From the NCBI RefSeq assembly GCF_003096275.1, contig NZ_QENQ01000001.1, positions 3,494,009-3,558,008 of the forward strand: a stretch of DNA of 64,000 nt, in the 5' to 3' direction. The position numbers and the translations under genes were made by a program. How positions within the stretch are numbered: the first letter of the stretch is position 1; each line of letters starts with the position of its first letter. This document shows positions 42,193-50,173 of this stretch, piece by piece. The notes under the pieces were generated by a model. That model searched no databases. It was not told the DNA's origin and saw only the letters and a list, made by a program, of their open reading frames with translations. This DNA is from Sphingomonas pokkalii. GTDB taxonomy: Bacteria; Pseudomonadota; Alphaproteobacteria; Sphingomonadales; Sphingomonadaceae.

Positions 42193-42989
42193 TGGCGCGC
42201 TTTGCGGGCAAGACGATCGTCGTCACCGGATCGGGGCGCGAGAAGGGGCTCGGCCAGGCGATCCTCCAGCGCTTTGCCGAGGAGGGCGCGAACTGCGTCG
42301 TCTCCGACATCGCCATCACCGCCGAGGCGGAGGGCGTCGCCGAGGACTTGCGCGGGCGCGGCGCCAAGGTCGCGACCATCGCCTGCGACGTCAGCGATGC
42401 GGCCGCCTGCTCGGCGCTGGTCGACGGTGCGGTGGCGGCGTTTGGGCGTTTGGATATCTTCGTCAACAATGCGGGCATCGGCTTCATGATGCGGCCGCTG
42501 CTCGAGGTTGATCCGGCCGATTGGGACAAGGTGATCGGCGTCAATCTTTCGGGCGCCTTTTATTGCACCCAGGCTGCGGCGCGGGCGATGATCGCGGGCG
42601 GCCGGGGCGGGCGGATCCTGAACATCGCCAGCCAGGCGGCGAAATCCGGGTTTCCGCATCTGCCCGCCTATGTCAGTTCGAAGCACGGCATGATCGGCCT
42701 GACCCGCGCCAGCGCGATCGAGCTGGGCGCGCACGGCATCACCGTCAATGCGATATGCCCCAATCACGTGACCACCGCGCTGGGGGCGGAACAGAACGCC
42801 TATTTCTCGCGCCTGCTCGGGTTCGACAGCGTCGATGCCTATGTCGAGAACATGAAGCGCAGGAACCCGCTCGGCCGGCCCGGCCTGCCGGGCGATACCG
42901 CCGGCGCCTGTGCCTGGCTGGCGTCCGACGACGCCGTGTATGTCACAGGGGAGGCGATCAACGTCTCCGGCGGGGAGGAGATGCATTGA
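42192..42989 (+). CDS. Short-chain dehydrogenase/reductase
   Basis: This is a 265-residue classical SDR. The cofactor motif is VVTGSGREKGLG at about 10-21, NNAG at about 93-96, the catalytic Ser in NIASQAA, and the Tyr/Lys pair in AYVSSKHG. The C-terminal GEAINVSGGEEMH matches the usual tail. The start and stop both overlap neighbours in TGATG. It probably oxidises a hydroxyl, or reduces a ketone, of a pathway intermediate; NAD or NADP preference is not evident. Confidence 0.92.
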   Translation: MARFAGKTIVVTGSGREKGLGQAILQRFAEEGANCVVSDIAITAEAEGVAEDLRGRGAKVATIACDVSDAAACSALVDGAVAAFGRLDIFVNNAGIGFMMRPLLEVDPADWDKVIGVNLSGAFYCTQAAARAMIAGGRGGRILNIASQAAKSGFPHLPAYVSSKHGMIGLTRASAIELGAHGITVNAICPNHVTTALGAEQNAYFSRLLGFDSVDAYVENMKRRNPLGRPGLPGDTAGACAWLASDDAVYVTGEAINVSGGEEMH

Positions 42990-43855
42990 TGCGCGAGGAA
43001 CGGATCGACTGGCCGAACGGCGCCCGGATCGCGCTGTCGATCGTCGTCAATGTCGAGGAAGGATCGGAAGCGTCGATCCTGCGCGGTGATCGCGGGCCGG
43101 AGCCGGTGGACGAACTGGGTATCCACGTGAAGGCGCCCATTCGCAACTATGGCAATGAATCCAACTATCTCTACGGCATCAAGGCCGGTGCCCCACGCAT
43201 CGCCGCCCTGCTGCAACGCTACGGCGTGAAGGCAAGCTGGACGGTGGCGGCGATGAGCCTGGAAAACCATCCCGAAATCGCCCGCACCATCGCCGAACTC
43301 GGCCATGAGCCCGTCAGCCATGGCTGGCGCTGGGTGCACCAGTTCAAGATGGACGAGGAACAGGAACGCGCCTTCATCCGCAAGGCGGTGGCTTCGATCG
43401 AAAGCACCGTCGGCGTGCGGCCCTATGGCTGGTTGAGCCGGTATTTGCACACGGACAATACCCGCCGCCTCCTGATCGAGGAGGGCTTCACCTATCATAT
43501 GGACGATTATTCGGGCGACGTGCCCTTCTGGGACCGCGATACCGTGCCCGGCCGGCCGATTGCCATCGTGCCCTATCAGCTCGATACCAACGACATGAAG
43601 ATGTGGACCGATCCGGCGATGACGCCGACGCAGTGGCTGGAATATGCCCGCAACAGCTTCGACCAGCTGGTCCGCGAAGGTGATGCGGGCAACCCGAAGA
43701 TGATGTCGCTGGGCCTGCATTTGCGCATCATCGGGCGGCCGGGCCGCATCTGGGCGCTGGAGGAATTCCTGCGCCACGTCACCGCCTGCAAGGGCGTGTG
43801 GATCGCGACCCGGCGCGAGATTGCCGAGCATCTGGCGCGGGTCGAGCCTGCATGA
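42989..43855 (+). CDS. PuuE/NodB-fold hydrolase 4 (most PuuE-like)
   Basis: This is a 288-residue protein with the clearest allantoinase (PuuE) resemblance in the window: IDWPNGARIALSIVVNVEEG, then ASILRGDRGPEP, where PuuE has a similar ENxxLHGD segment. The middle carries GHEPVSHGWRWVHQFKMDEEQE and the end MMSLGLHLRIIGRPGR, IATRREIAEHL. The NodB catalytic Asp is absent, as in metal-independent PuuE. Predicted activity: hydrolysis of a cyclic ureide or imide. It is coupled to the SDR and crotonase genes by overlaps. Confidence 0.86.
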   Translation: MREERIDWPNGARIALSIVVNVEEGSEASILRGDRGPEPVDELGIHVKAPIRNYGNESNYLYGIKAGAPRIAALLQRYGVKASWTVAAMSLENHPEIARTIAELGHEPVSHGWRWVHQFKMDEEQERAFIRKAVASIESTVGVRPYGWLSRYLHTDNTRRLLIEEGFTYHMDDYSGDVPFWDRDTVPGRPIAIVPYQLDTNDMKMWTDPAMTPTQWLEYARNSFDQLVREGDAGNPKMMSLGLHLRIIGRPGRIWALEEFLRHVTACKGVWIATRREIAEHLARVEPA

Positions 43856-44616
43856 CCATTCGGCTGGAGCGTGCGGGCGCGGTGGGGCATCTGCTGATCG
43901 ATCGTCAGGCGAAGCGCAATGCGTTCACCCAGGCAATGTGGGAAGCCCTGCCGGACCGCATCGCCGAGGCTGAGGCCGATCCGGCGATCCGCGTGCTACT
44001 GCTGCGCCCTGCCGAGCCCGGCGCATTCAGTGCAGGTGCGGACATAGCCGAGTTCGGCGAAGGTGCCACCGATCCCGTATGGCGCGCCCGCAACCAGGCG
44101 GCGATCGCGACGGCGCAGTTGCGGCTGGCACGGGCGGCAAAGCCGGTGGTCGCGGCGATCGAGGGCGATTGCATCGGCGGCGGTTGCGGGCTGGCGATTG
44201 CCTGCGATCTGCGCGTGGCGGGCCCGGCCGCACGGTTCGGGATCACCCCGGCCAAGCTGGGGCTGGTCTATTCGCTACACGATACCAAGCTGCTGCTCGA
44301 CCTGGTCGGGCCCGGGCAGGCCAAGCGCATCCTCTTCATCGGGGCACTGATCGATGCGGCGGAAGCGCTGCGCATCGGGCTGGTCGAGACGATCGCCGAA
44401 GATCCCACCGAAGCGGCGCTGGAATGGGCCGAGACGATCGCGGCCAATTCGCAGTTCAGCGTCCGCCACGGCAAGCAGGTGATCCGGCGCATCCTGGATG
44501 GGCAGGCGGCGGATGATGCCGAGACGAGCGACTGGTTCGCGGCGGCGTTCACCAAACCCGATTTTGCGGAGGGCGTCTCCGCCTTTCTCGCCCGCAGGAA
44601 GCCCGATTTCGCATGA
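43852..44616 (+). CDS. Crotonase-fold protein lacking the hydratase glutamates
   Basis: This is a 254-residue enoyl-CoA hydratase/isomerase-superfamily protein. The oxyanion-hole loops are present (AFSAGADIAEF and EGDCIGGGCGLAIACD). The two acid-base glutamates of true enoyl-CoA hydratases seem replaced: G113 in GGGCGLA and A134 in FGITPAKLG. It is therefore probably not a hydratase; decarboxylase, dehalogenase, ring-cleaving or thioester-hydrolysing crotonases are alternatives. The ATG overlaps the PuuE-like stop, and its stop overlaps the VOC gene. Confidence 0.85.
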   Translation: MTIRLERAGAVGHLLIDRQAKRNAFTQAMWEALPDRIAEAEADPAIRVLLLRPAEPGAFSAGADIAEFGEGATDPVWRARNQAAIATAQLRLARAAKPVVAAIEGDCIGGGCGLAIACDLRVAGPAARFGITPAKLGLVYSLHDTKLLLDLVGPGQAKRILFIGALIDAAEALRIGLVETIAEDPTEAALEWAETIAANSQFSVRHGKQVIRRILDGQAADDAETSDWFAAAFTKPDFAEGVSAFLARRKPDFA

Positions 44617-45512
44617 ACGCCCCCACCCATGGCACGATATTGGGCGGGCTGGTCACGGTGCCCGATCTGGATGCGGCGCTGGCCGATTATCAGGGGCGGC
44701 TTGGCCTGATGCTGGTGGAACAGGGCGTGCTGGCCGGCGATCTCGCCGGAAGCTGGGGCTGCCCCGCCAGTGCCGGCGCCCGCATGGCGACGCTGCAGCC
44801 GGCCAGCGGGGCGCCGTGCTGTATCCGCCTGGTCGAGGCCCCCGTACCGGACGGCTATCTGCCGATGCGCAGCTATGGCTGGGCGGCCTATGAGCTGACC
44901 GTGCAGGACGTGTTTTCGCTGCCCGATCGGCTCGCCGGCAGCGGCTTCGAAGTGATCGGCCCGCCCAAATCGATCGCCAGCATGCCGTTCTTCGTCCCGA
45001 TGCAGGTGTTCGGCAGCGGCGGCGAGATGCTGTATCTGAACGAGGTCGCGGCCGACATGCCGAATTGTGATCTGCCCAAGGCCAAGTCGCCGACCGACCA
45101 CATCTTCGTCGCGGTGCTCGCCGCGCCGGATCGGCTGGCGAGTGTGCGCTGGTATGCCGAGACGCTGGACCTCGACATCGTCGACACCCATGTGCTGCCC
45201 TATACCATGATCAACAAGGCGTTCGGGCTGCCCGCCGATCATATGACCACGATCACCGTGGTGCAGAAGGGGCGGCTGCCGATCGTCGAGATCGACGGAT
45301 TCCCCGCCGAAACGGTGGCGCGGCCCTGCCGGCCGGGGGCATTGCCGCCGGGCAATGCGCTGGTGACGCTGGCGGTGCGCGATCTGGCGGCGCTGGACCT
45401 TGCCGGCATCGCCGCGCCGGTCGTGCGCGAGGGGCCGCTCTATGCCGGGCGGCGCGCGATGACCCTGCGGGGGCCGACGGGCGAGCTGGTCGAACTGGTC
45501 GAGATCGGCTGA
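44613..45512 (+). CDS. VOC-superfamily (glyoxalase/dioxygenase-fold) protein, two domains
   Basis: This is a 299-residue protein with two vicinal-oxygen-chelate modules (ILGGLVTVPDLDAALADYQGR at about 10-30; DHIFVAVLAAPDRLASVRWYAETLDL at about 165-190). A C-terminal MTLRGPTGELVELVEIG supplies a potential metal-binding Glu. The first-domain ligand His is not obvious, so metal use is uncertain. Possible functions are methylmalonyl-CoA epimerase-like, glyoxalase or extradiol-type chemistry. It is the last gene of the overlapping 14-gene run. Confidence 0.78.
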   Translation: MNAPTHGTILGGLVTVPDLDAALADYQGRLGLMLVEQGVLAGDLAGSWGCPASAGARMATLQPASGAPCCIRLVEAPVPDGYLPMRSYGWAAYELTVQDVFSLPDRLAGSGFEVIGPPKSIASMPFFVPMQVFGSGGEMLYLNEVAADMPNCDLPKAKSPTDHIFVAVLAAPDRLASVRWYAETLDLDIVDTHVLPYTMINKAFGLPADHMTTITVVQKGRLPIVEIDGFPAETVARPCRPGALPPGNALVTLAVRDLAALDLAGIAAPVVREGPLYAGRRAMTLRGPTGELVELVEIG

Positions 45513-45605
45513 CGCTCTCCGCAAGGCGAGCATTTTTCGTGCGGCTTTTGAGTCTTGCCCCCCGAACGTCCTATCAGGGCGGCCTGATGGGTGGGGAGTG
45601 AGACG
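45513..45605. promoter_or_regulatory. 93-base gap separating the 14-gene run from the next two genes
   Basis: This is the first real gap after a 13.6-kb run of overlapping genes. It contains a GGGGAG ribosome site for the following GTG. No hairpin terminator is visible, so read-through is possible; a separate promoter cannot be excluded. Confidence 0.35.
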
Positions 45606-46757
45606 GTGAGCAAGGCCAAACGGATCGTGATCGTCGGTGGCGGCATTGGCGGGCTTACCGCCGCTACCGCCATTGCGCAGGCGGGGATGCAGACGGTGCT
45701 GCTCGAATCCGCGCCGGTGTTCGGGGAGATCGGCGCAGGGGTGACGCTGTCGCCCAACGCGATAAAGGGCCTCGACCATATCGGCATCTGCGAGGCGGTG
45801 GCCGCGGCCGGCATCGAGCCGAGCCGCCAGCGCATCCAGCATTGGCAGGACGATCGCATCCTAGTGCCGATGGAGCGCGCCAGCCAGCGGGCCAAATATG
45901 GTGCGCCCTATGTTACCGTGCATCGCGCCGATCTGCACAAGCTGCTGCTCCAGGCGGCAGAACGCGCCGGGGTGGAGCTGCGCACCAATGCCGGGGTGGT
46001 CGACACCGCAGGATCCGCGGCGATCCTGGCGAGTGGGGAGCGGGTGGAAGGCGATGCGCTGATCGGCGCGGATGGGGTGAAGTCGGTCGTGCGTCGCCGG
46101 TTCGAAAGCGGGCCGGCGATCTTCACCGGCCATGTCGCGTGGCGGGCGATGGCGCCGGTGGACGACAGCATTCGCGCGCTGACCGACTATCCCGGCATCC
46201 ATATCGGCCCGGGGCGGATGATCACCCGCTACGGCGTGCGCGGCAATGCTTGGCTGAACATGGTGTTCTTCGCCCGGCAGGCGGGTTGGACCGATGAAGG
46301 CTGGACGATCCCGGCCGAACCGGCCGAACTGGCCGCCACCTATGCGGGTTGGGGGGATGAGGTGCAGGCGCTGATCGCCGCTGCCTCGCGCCAGCCCTTG
46401 TTCAAATGGGCGATCAACGCGCGCAGCCCGCTGCCCGATTGGGTGGTCGATGAGCGGGTCGCGCTGCTCGGCGATGCGGCGCACGCGATGACGCCGTTTC
46501 TGGGGCATGGCGCGGCCTGTGCGATCGAGGATGCGGTGGTGCTTGCGCGCGCGCTGGCCGCCGCGGCGGACGTGCCGGAAGGGTTGCGCCGCTATGTCGA
46601 TGCGCGGCATGAGCGCGCGACCTTCATCCAGGCCGAAAGCAACGCCAACGCCGATCGCATGCAGGGGCAGGACAGCGACTTGTTCGGCCTGGGCCAGATG
46701 CGCGACGAGGAATCGCTGGGGCTGTTCACCTATGATTGCAGGACCGTGCCGGTATGA
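45606..46757 (+). CDS. FAD-dependent monooxygenase (salicylate/3-hydroxybenzoate hydroxylase-like)
   Basis: This 383-residue group A flavoprotein monooxygenase starts at GTG 45606, with GGGGAG seven bases upstream. FAD-binding motifs are VIVGGGIGGLTAATAIAQAG at the N-terminus, ALIGADGVKSVVRR in the middle and ALLGDAAHAMTPFLGHGAACAIEDA in the last third, a pattern seen in salicylate 1-hydroxylase, 3-hydroxybenzoate 6-hydroxylase and 6-hydroxynicotinate 3-monooxygenase. It would hydroxylate a ring, possibly with decarboxylation. It is coupled to the following aldehyde dehydrogenase by an ATGA overlap. The other flavin monooxygenase, at 1026-2240, belongs to a different subgroup. Confidence 0.9.
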   Translation: MSKAKRIVIVGGGIGGLTAATAIAQAGMQTVLLESAPVFGEIGAGVTLSPNAIKGLDHIGICEAVAAAGIEPSRQRIQHWQDDRILVPMERASQRAKYGAPYVTVHRADLHKLLLQAAERAGVELRTNAGVVDTAGSAAILASGERVEGDALIGADGVKSVVRRRFESGPAIFTGHVAWRAMAPVDDSIRALTDYPGIHIGPGRMITRYGVRGNAWLNMVFFARQAGWTDEGWTIPAEPAELAATYAGWGDEVQALIAAASRQPLFKWAINARSPLPDWVVDERVALLGDAAHAMTPFLGHGAACAIEDAVVLARALAAAADVPEGLRRYVDARHERATFIQAESNANADRMQGQDSDLFGLGQMRDEESLGLFTYDCRTVPV

Positions 46758-48262
46758 CCAACGCCACCCCCTTTGACGGGCACGCCCTTTCCGACGCCAC
46801 CCGCGCCTTTCTGGCCCAGCCGCACCGGCTGCTGATCGGCGGGCAATGGGTGGAGGGCAGTGCGGGCACGCGCACCACCCGCGATCCGGCGACGGGCCTG
46901 GCGCTGGCCGAGGTGCAGATGGGCGGCGCGGCAGAGATCGACCGCGCGGTTGCGGCGGCGCGGCGGGCGTTTGCAGGGCCGTGGCGGCGGATGGCGGCGG
47001 CGGAGCGGATCGCGCTGATGCAGCGCCTCGCCCGCATCCTGCACGACAATGCGCGACTGCTCGCCGAACTGGACGTGATCGACAACGGCATGCCGATGTT
47101 CATCGCCGAGCTGACGGTGGCCAATAATGTCGAGATGATCGATTATTATGCCGGCGCGATCCTGCGGATCGAAGGCACGACGATGGCGCCGCCGCGCCAC
47201 ATCGCCGCTGCGGGCGAGGCGCTGACCTATTCGTTGCGCGAACCGGTGGGCGTGGCGGGGCAGATCGTGCCGTGGAACGTGCCGTTGTCCACCGCGATCC
47301 TGAAGCTGGCGCCGGCCCTTGCTGCTGGCTGCACGGTGGTGATGAAGCCTTCGGAGGAAACGCCGCTGTCTGCGCTGGCGCTGGGGCAGATGATCCTCGA
47401 TGCGGGCTTCCCGGACGGCGTGGTCAACATCGTCAACGGGCTGGGCGCCGATGCCGGCGCGGCGTTGGCCGAGCACCCTGGCGTCGACAAGATCAGCTTC
47501 ACCGGATCGACCGCCACCGGGCGGCGCATCGTGCAGGCGGCGCTGGGCAATCTGAAGAAGGTGTCGCTGGAACTGGGCGGCAAATCGCCGGTGGTGGTGA
47601 TGCCCGACGCCGATCTGGAGATCGCGATCCCCGGCGTGGCGATGGCGACCTTCTTCCTGCAGGGCCAGAACTGTATGGCCGGTACGCGCATCTTCGTGCA
47701 CCAGGATATTCACGACGCGTTCGTCGAGGGGCTGGTGGCGTTCGCCGGTGGCATGGCCCTGGGACACGGGCTGGCGCCGGGCACGATGCTGGGGCCGATG
47801 ATTTCGGACGCGCACACCGCCAAGGTGATGGGCCATATCGAAGGCGCCAAGGCGGCCGGGGCGGTGCTGGTCGCGGGCGGCAGGAAGCTGGACCGGCCGG
47901 GCAATTTCATCGAACCGACCATCTTCACCGCGACCACGCCCGATATGGCGGTGGTGCGCGAGGAGATTTTCGGGCCGGTGATGGCGGTGCGCAGCTTTGG
48001 CGGGGCCGATCTGGACGCGATCGCGGCGCTGGCGAACGACACCCCTTATGGCCTCTCCGGCAGTGTTTGGACGCGCGACCTGTCCACCGCGCACCGGCTG
48101 GTGTCGCGGATCCGCGCGGGGCAGGTATCGATCAACTGTCACGGCGCGGTGGGGACGAATGTGCCGTTCGGTGGCTTCGGCCAATCGGGCTGGGGCCGCG
48201 AATTCGGCCAGGAAGGGCTCGACGCCTATCTGGAAACCAAGGCGGTGACGGCGCGGCTCTGA
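46754..48262 (+). CDS. NAD(P)-dependent aldehyde dehydrogenase 1
   Basis: This is a 502-residue ALDH-superfamily enzyme. It has VGVAGQIVPWNVPLSTAILK, SFTGSTATGRRI, the catalytic-Glu motif KVSLELGGKSP and the Cys nucleophile in LQGQNCMAGTR, followed by EEIFGPVMAV. It would oxidise an aldehyde to the acid (for example a semialdehyde or benzaldehyde). A second ALDH of the same length is at 52356-53864. It converges on the HyuB gene with a 19-base gap. Confidence 0.94.
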   Translation: MTNATPFDGHALSDATRAFLAQPHRLLIGGQWVEGSAGTRTTRDPATGLALAEVQMGGAAEIDRAVAAARRAFAGPWRRMAAAERIALMQRLARILHDNARLLAELDVIDNGMPMFIAELTVANNVEMIDYYAGAILRIEGTTMAPPRHIAAAGEALTYSLREPVGVAGQIVPWNVPLSTAILKLAPALAAGCTVVMKPSEETPLSALALGQMILDAGFPDGVVNIVNGLGADAGAALAEHPGVDKISFTGSTATGRRIVQAALGNLKKVSLELGGKSPVVVMPDADLEIAIPGVAMATFFLQGQNCMAGTRIFVHQDIHDAFVEGLVAFAGGMALGHGLAPGTMLGPMISDAHTAKVMGHIEGAKAAGAVLVAGGRKLDRPGNFIEPTIFTATTPDMAVVREEIFGPVMAVRSFGGADLDAIAALANDTPYGLSGSVWTRDLSTAHRLVSRIRAGQVSINCHGAVGTNVPFGGFGQSGWGREFGQEGLDAYLETKAVTARL

Positions 48263-48281
48263 CGCCGCGCCGGTTCGCCGG

Positions 48282-50159
48282 TTACTCGGCCGCCAGTGCG
48301 GTCGCGGTCCAGAGCCGCTGGCGGGGTGCCGGCAGGCCGGTTTCCGCCATGCAGTTCGCCCGCAGCGTTTCGATCTCCGGCCCATAGTCGAAGGTGGGCA
48401 GCGTGTCGGGGCGGTCGTGGCGGAGCGCATCGCGCAGCGCCTGTGTCGCGCCGGCATTCACCACGCCGCCAGCGATCACCACGCCGTAGGCGCGGGCGCC
48501 TTCGACGGTGACGAGGCCCTGGCGTACTTCCTTTTCGACCAGCGCGGGATCGCGTTCCAGCGGATCGCCCCAGCCGCCGCCGCCCCAGGTGACGAAGTGC
48601 AGCTGGTCGCCGGCATCGACGGCGATGTCTTCCTGCTTGTTGCCGACGATCGTCTGGGTGCCATCGGCCTTTTCCAGGATCTTGCGCGCGCGGGCGCCCG
48701 GCTGGCCGCCATTGACGCCCCAGGGCGGCACGAACCAGCGATCGTCATGGATGGCGATCTGCCCCGCCTCCAGGAAGCGATAGGTCATGTGGATGCCGTT
48801 GCCGCCGCGGTGCAGGCCGGGCCCGCCCGAATCCGCCGCGGTTTCATAGCGTTCGATCACCATCGGGAAATAGCGTTCGAGGAATTCGTTGGGCACGTTG
48901 GTGAAGCCCGGCCACAGTGAATGCCCGTCCGGCCCGTCGCCCAGCGGCCGCCCCGGAATGCCGCCGAAACCGATCTGGAACAGCTGGAAATACTTCCCCC
49001 GCTTGTCCGTGCCGGAATAGAAGAGGTGCGGCGACGAGGAGAAGCCGGCGGCGTTGAGGAATTCCGGCGTCTTCTGCCCGAGCAGCGCGCCGAGCACGTC
49101 GAAGATGCGGCCCAGCGCATGGGTGCGCCCCGAAAGCGCGGCGGGGAATTCGGGCTTGAGCAGCGATCCCTTGGGGATACGCACGTCGATCAGATCGTAG
49201 AAGCCGTCGTTGAACAGGATCTGGGGATCGAACACCATGATCATGTAGATGCCGAAGAACATCTTCAGCATATTTTCGTTAAGGAAGAAATTGACCGATG
49301 CCGGGCTCTGCGGATCGGTGCCGGCGAAATCGAGGACGACCTTCTCGCCGTCGCGCCACATCGTGCATTTGATCTTGTACGGGCCGAAGCCCATGCCGTC
49401 GTCGCAGATATAATCCTCGAAACTCACCGGCTCCGCGCCGACCGAGGTTTCGATCAGCTGCTGCATCGCGCGGTAGTTTCGCTGAAGCAGTTCGTCGGTC
49501 GCCGCGACGAACACGTCGTCGCCGAACCGCTCCGCCATTTCGACGACGCGGCGGGCGGCGACCCGGCAGGCGGCGATCAGCGCGTTCAAGTCGGCCTTGC
49601 ACCAGTCGGGGGTACGGACCTGCGTCATGATCAGGTTGATCAGGTCGGTATTATATTCGCCGCGCTTGTAGATCTTTACCGGCGGGATGCGCACGCCTTC
49701 CTGGAAGATCGAGGTGGCGTGGATCGGCATCGAACCGGCGACCATGCCGCCAATGTCGCTCTGGTGCCCGAACATCGAGGTATAGGCGATCAGCCGCCCG
49801 TCCTTGAACACCGGCAGCAGCACCAGCCAGTCGTTGGAATGGCTGATCGCGCCGCCCACCGAATAGGGATCGGATAGCAGGATCATATCGCCATCCTCGA
49901 TCGTGCCGTCATAGCCGTCGAGGAACGGGCCGATATAGGACCCGAACTGGCCGACGATCATCCGGCCCTGATGGTCGGCGATCAGCGGGAAGGCATCGCC
50001 CTGTTCGCGGATGCCCGGCGACATGGCGGTGCGCACCAGCGTGGCATCCATTTCGACGCGGGCGTTGCGCAGGGCGTTTTCGATCACTTCCAGCGTGACG
50101 GGATCAATCGGCTTGGGGGCGAAGGGAGCGGGGTTGCTCTGGATGATCTGGGCGCGCAT
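48282..50159 (-). CDS. hyuB: Hydantoinase B / oxoprolinase beta subunit (HyuB)
   Basis: This is a 625-residue subunit of the ATP-dependent hydantoinase/5-oxoprolinase/acetone-carboxylase family. The N-terminus DPVTLEVIENALRNARVEMDATLVRTAMSP is family-diagnostic, followed by DPYSVGGAISHSND and a glycine-rich late region (WGGGGWGDPLERDP). The ATG at 50159 has AAGGAG nine bases upstream. It lies 14 bases after the HyuA gene, so it is the second gene of that unit. With HyuA it would use ATP to open a cyclic amide (hydantoin, oxoproline or related lactam), or to carboxylate a ketone. Confidence 0.92.
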   Translation of the reverse strand: MRAQIIQSNPAPFAPKPIDPVTLEVIENALRNARVEMDATLVRTAMSPGIREQGDAFPLIADHQGRMIVGQFGSYIGPFLDGYDGTIEDGDMILLSDPYSVGGAISHSNDWLVLLPVFKDGRLIAYTSMFGHQSDIGGMVAGSMPIHATSIFQEGVRIPPVKIYKRGEYNTDLINLIMTQVRTPDWCKADLNALIAACRVAARRVVEMAERFGDDVFVAATDELLQRNYRAMQQLIETSVGAEPVSFEDYICDDGMGFGPYKIKCTMWRDGEKVVLDFAGTDPQSPASVNFFLNENMLKMFFGIYMIMVFDPQILFNDGFYDLIDVRIPKGSLLKPEFPAALSGRTHALGRIFDVLGALLGQKTPEFLNAAGFSSSPHLFYSGTDKRGKYFQLFQIGFGGIPGRPLGDGPDGHSLWPGFTNVPNEFLERYFPMVIERYETAADSGGPGLHRGGNGIHMTYRFLEAGQIAIHDDRWFVPPWGVNGGQPGARARKILEKADGTQTIVGNKQEDIAVDAGDQLHFVTWGGGGWGDPLERDPALVEKEVRQGLVTVEGARAYGVVIAGGVVNAGATQALRDALRHDRPDTLPTFDYGPEIETLRANCMAETGLPAPRQRLWTATALAAE

Positions 50160-50173
50160 CGCGGGCTGCTCCT

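Noticed and set aside
44613..45512. Ring-cleaving extradiol dioxygenase
   Set aside because: VOC fold is clear, but the full His-His-Glu metal set could not be located with confidence.
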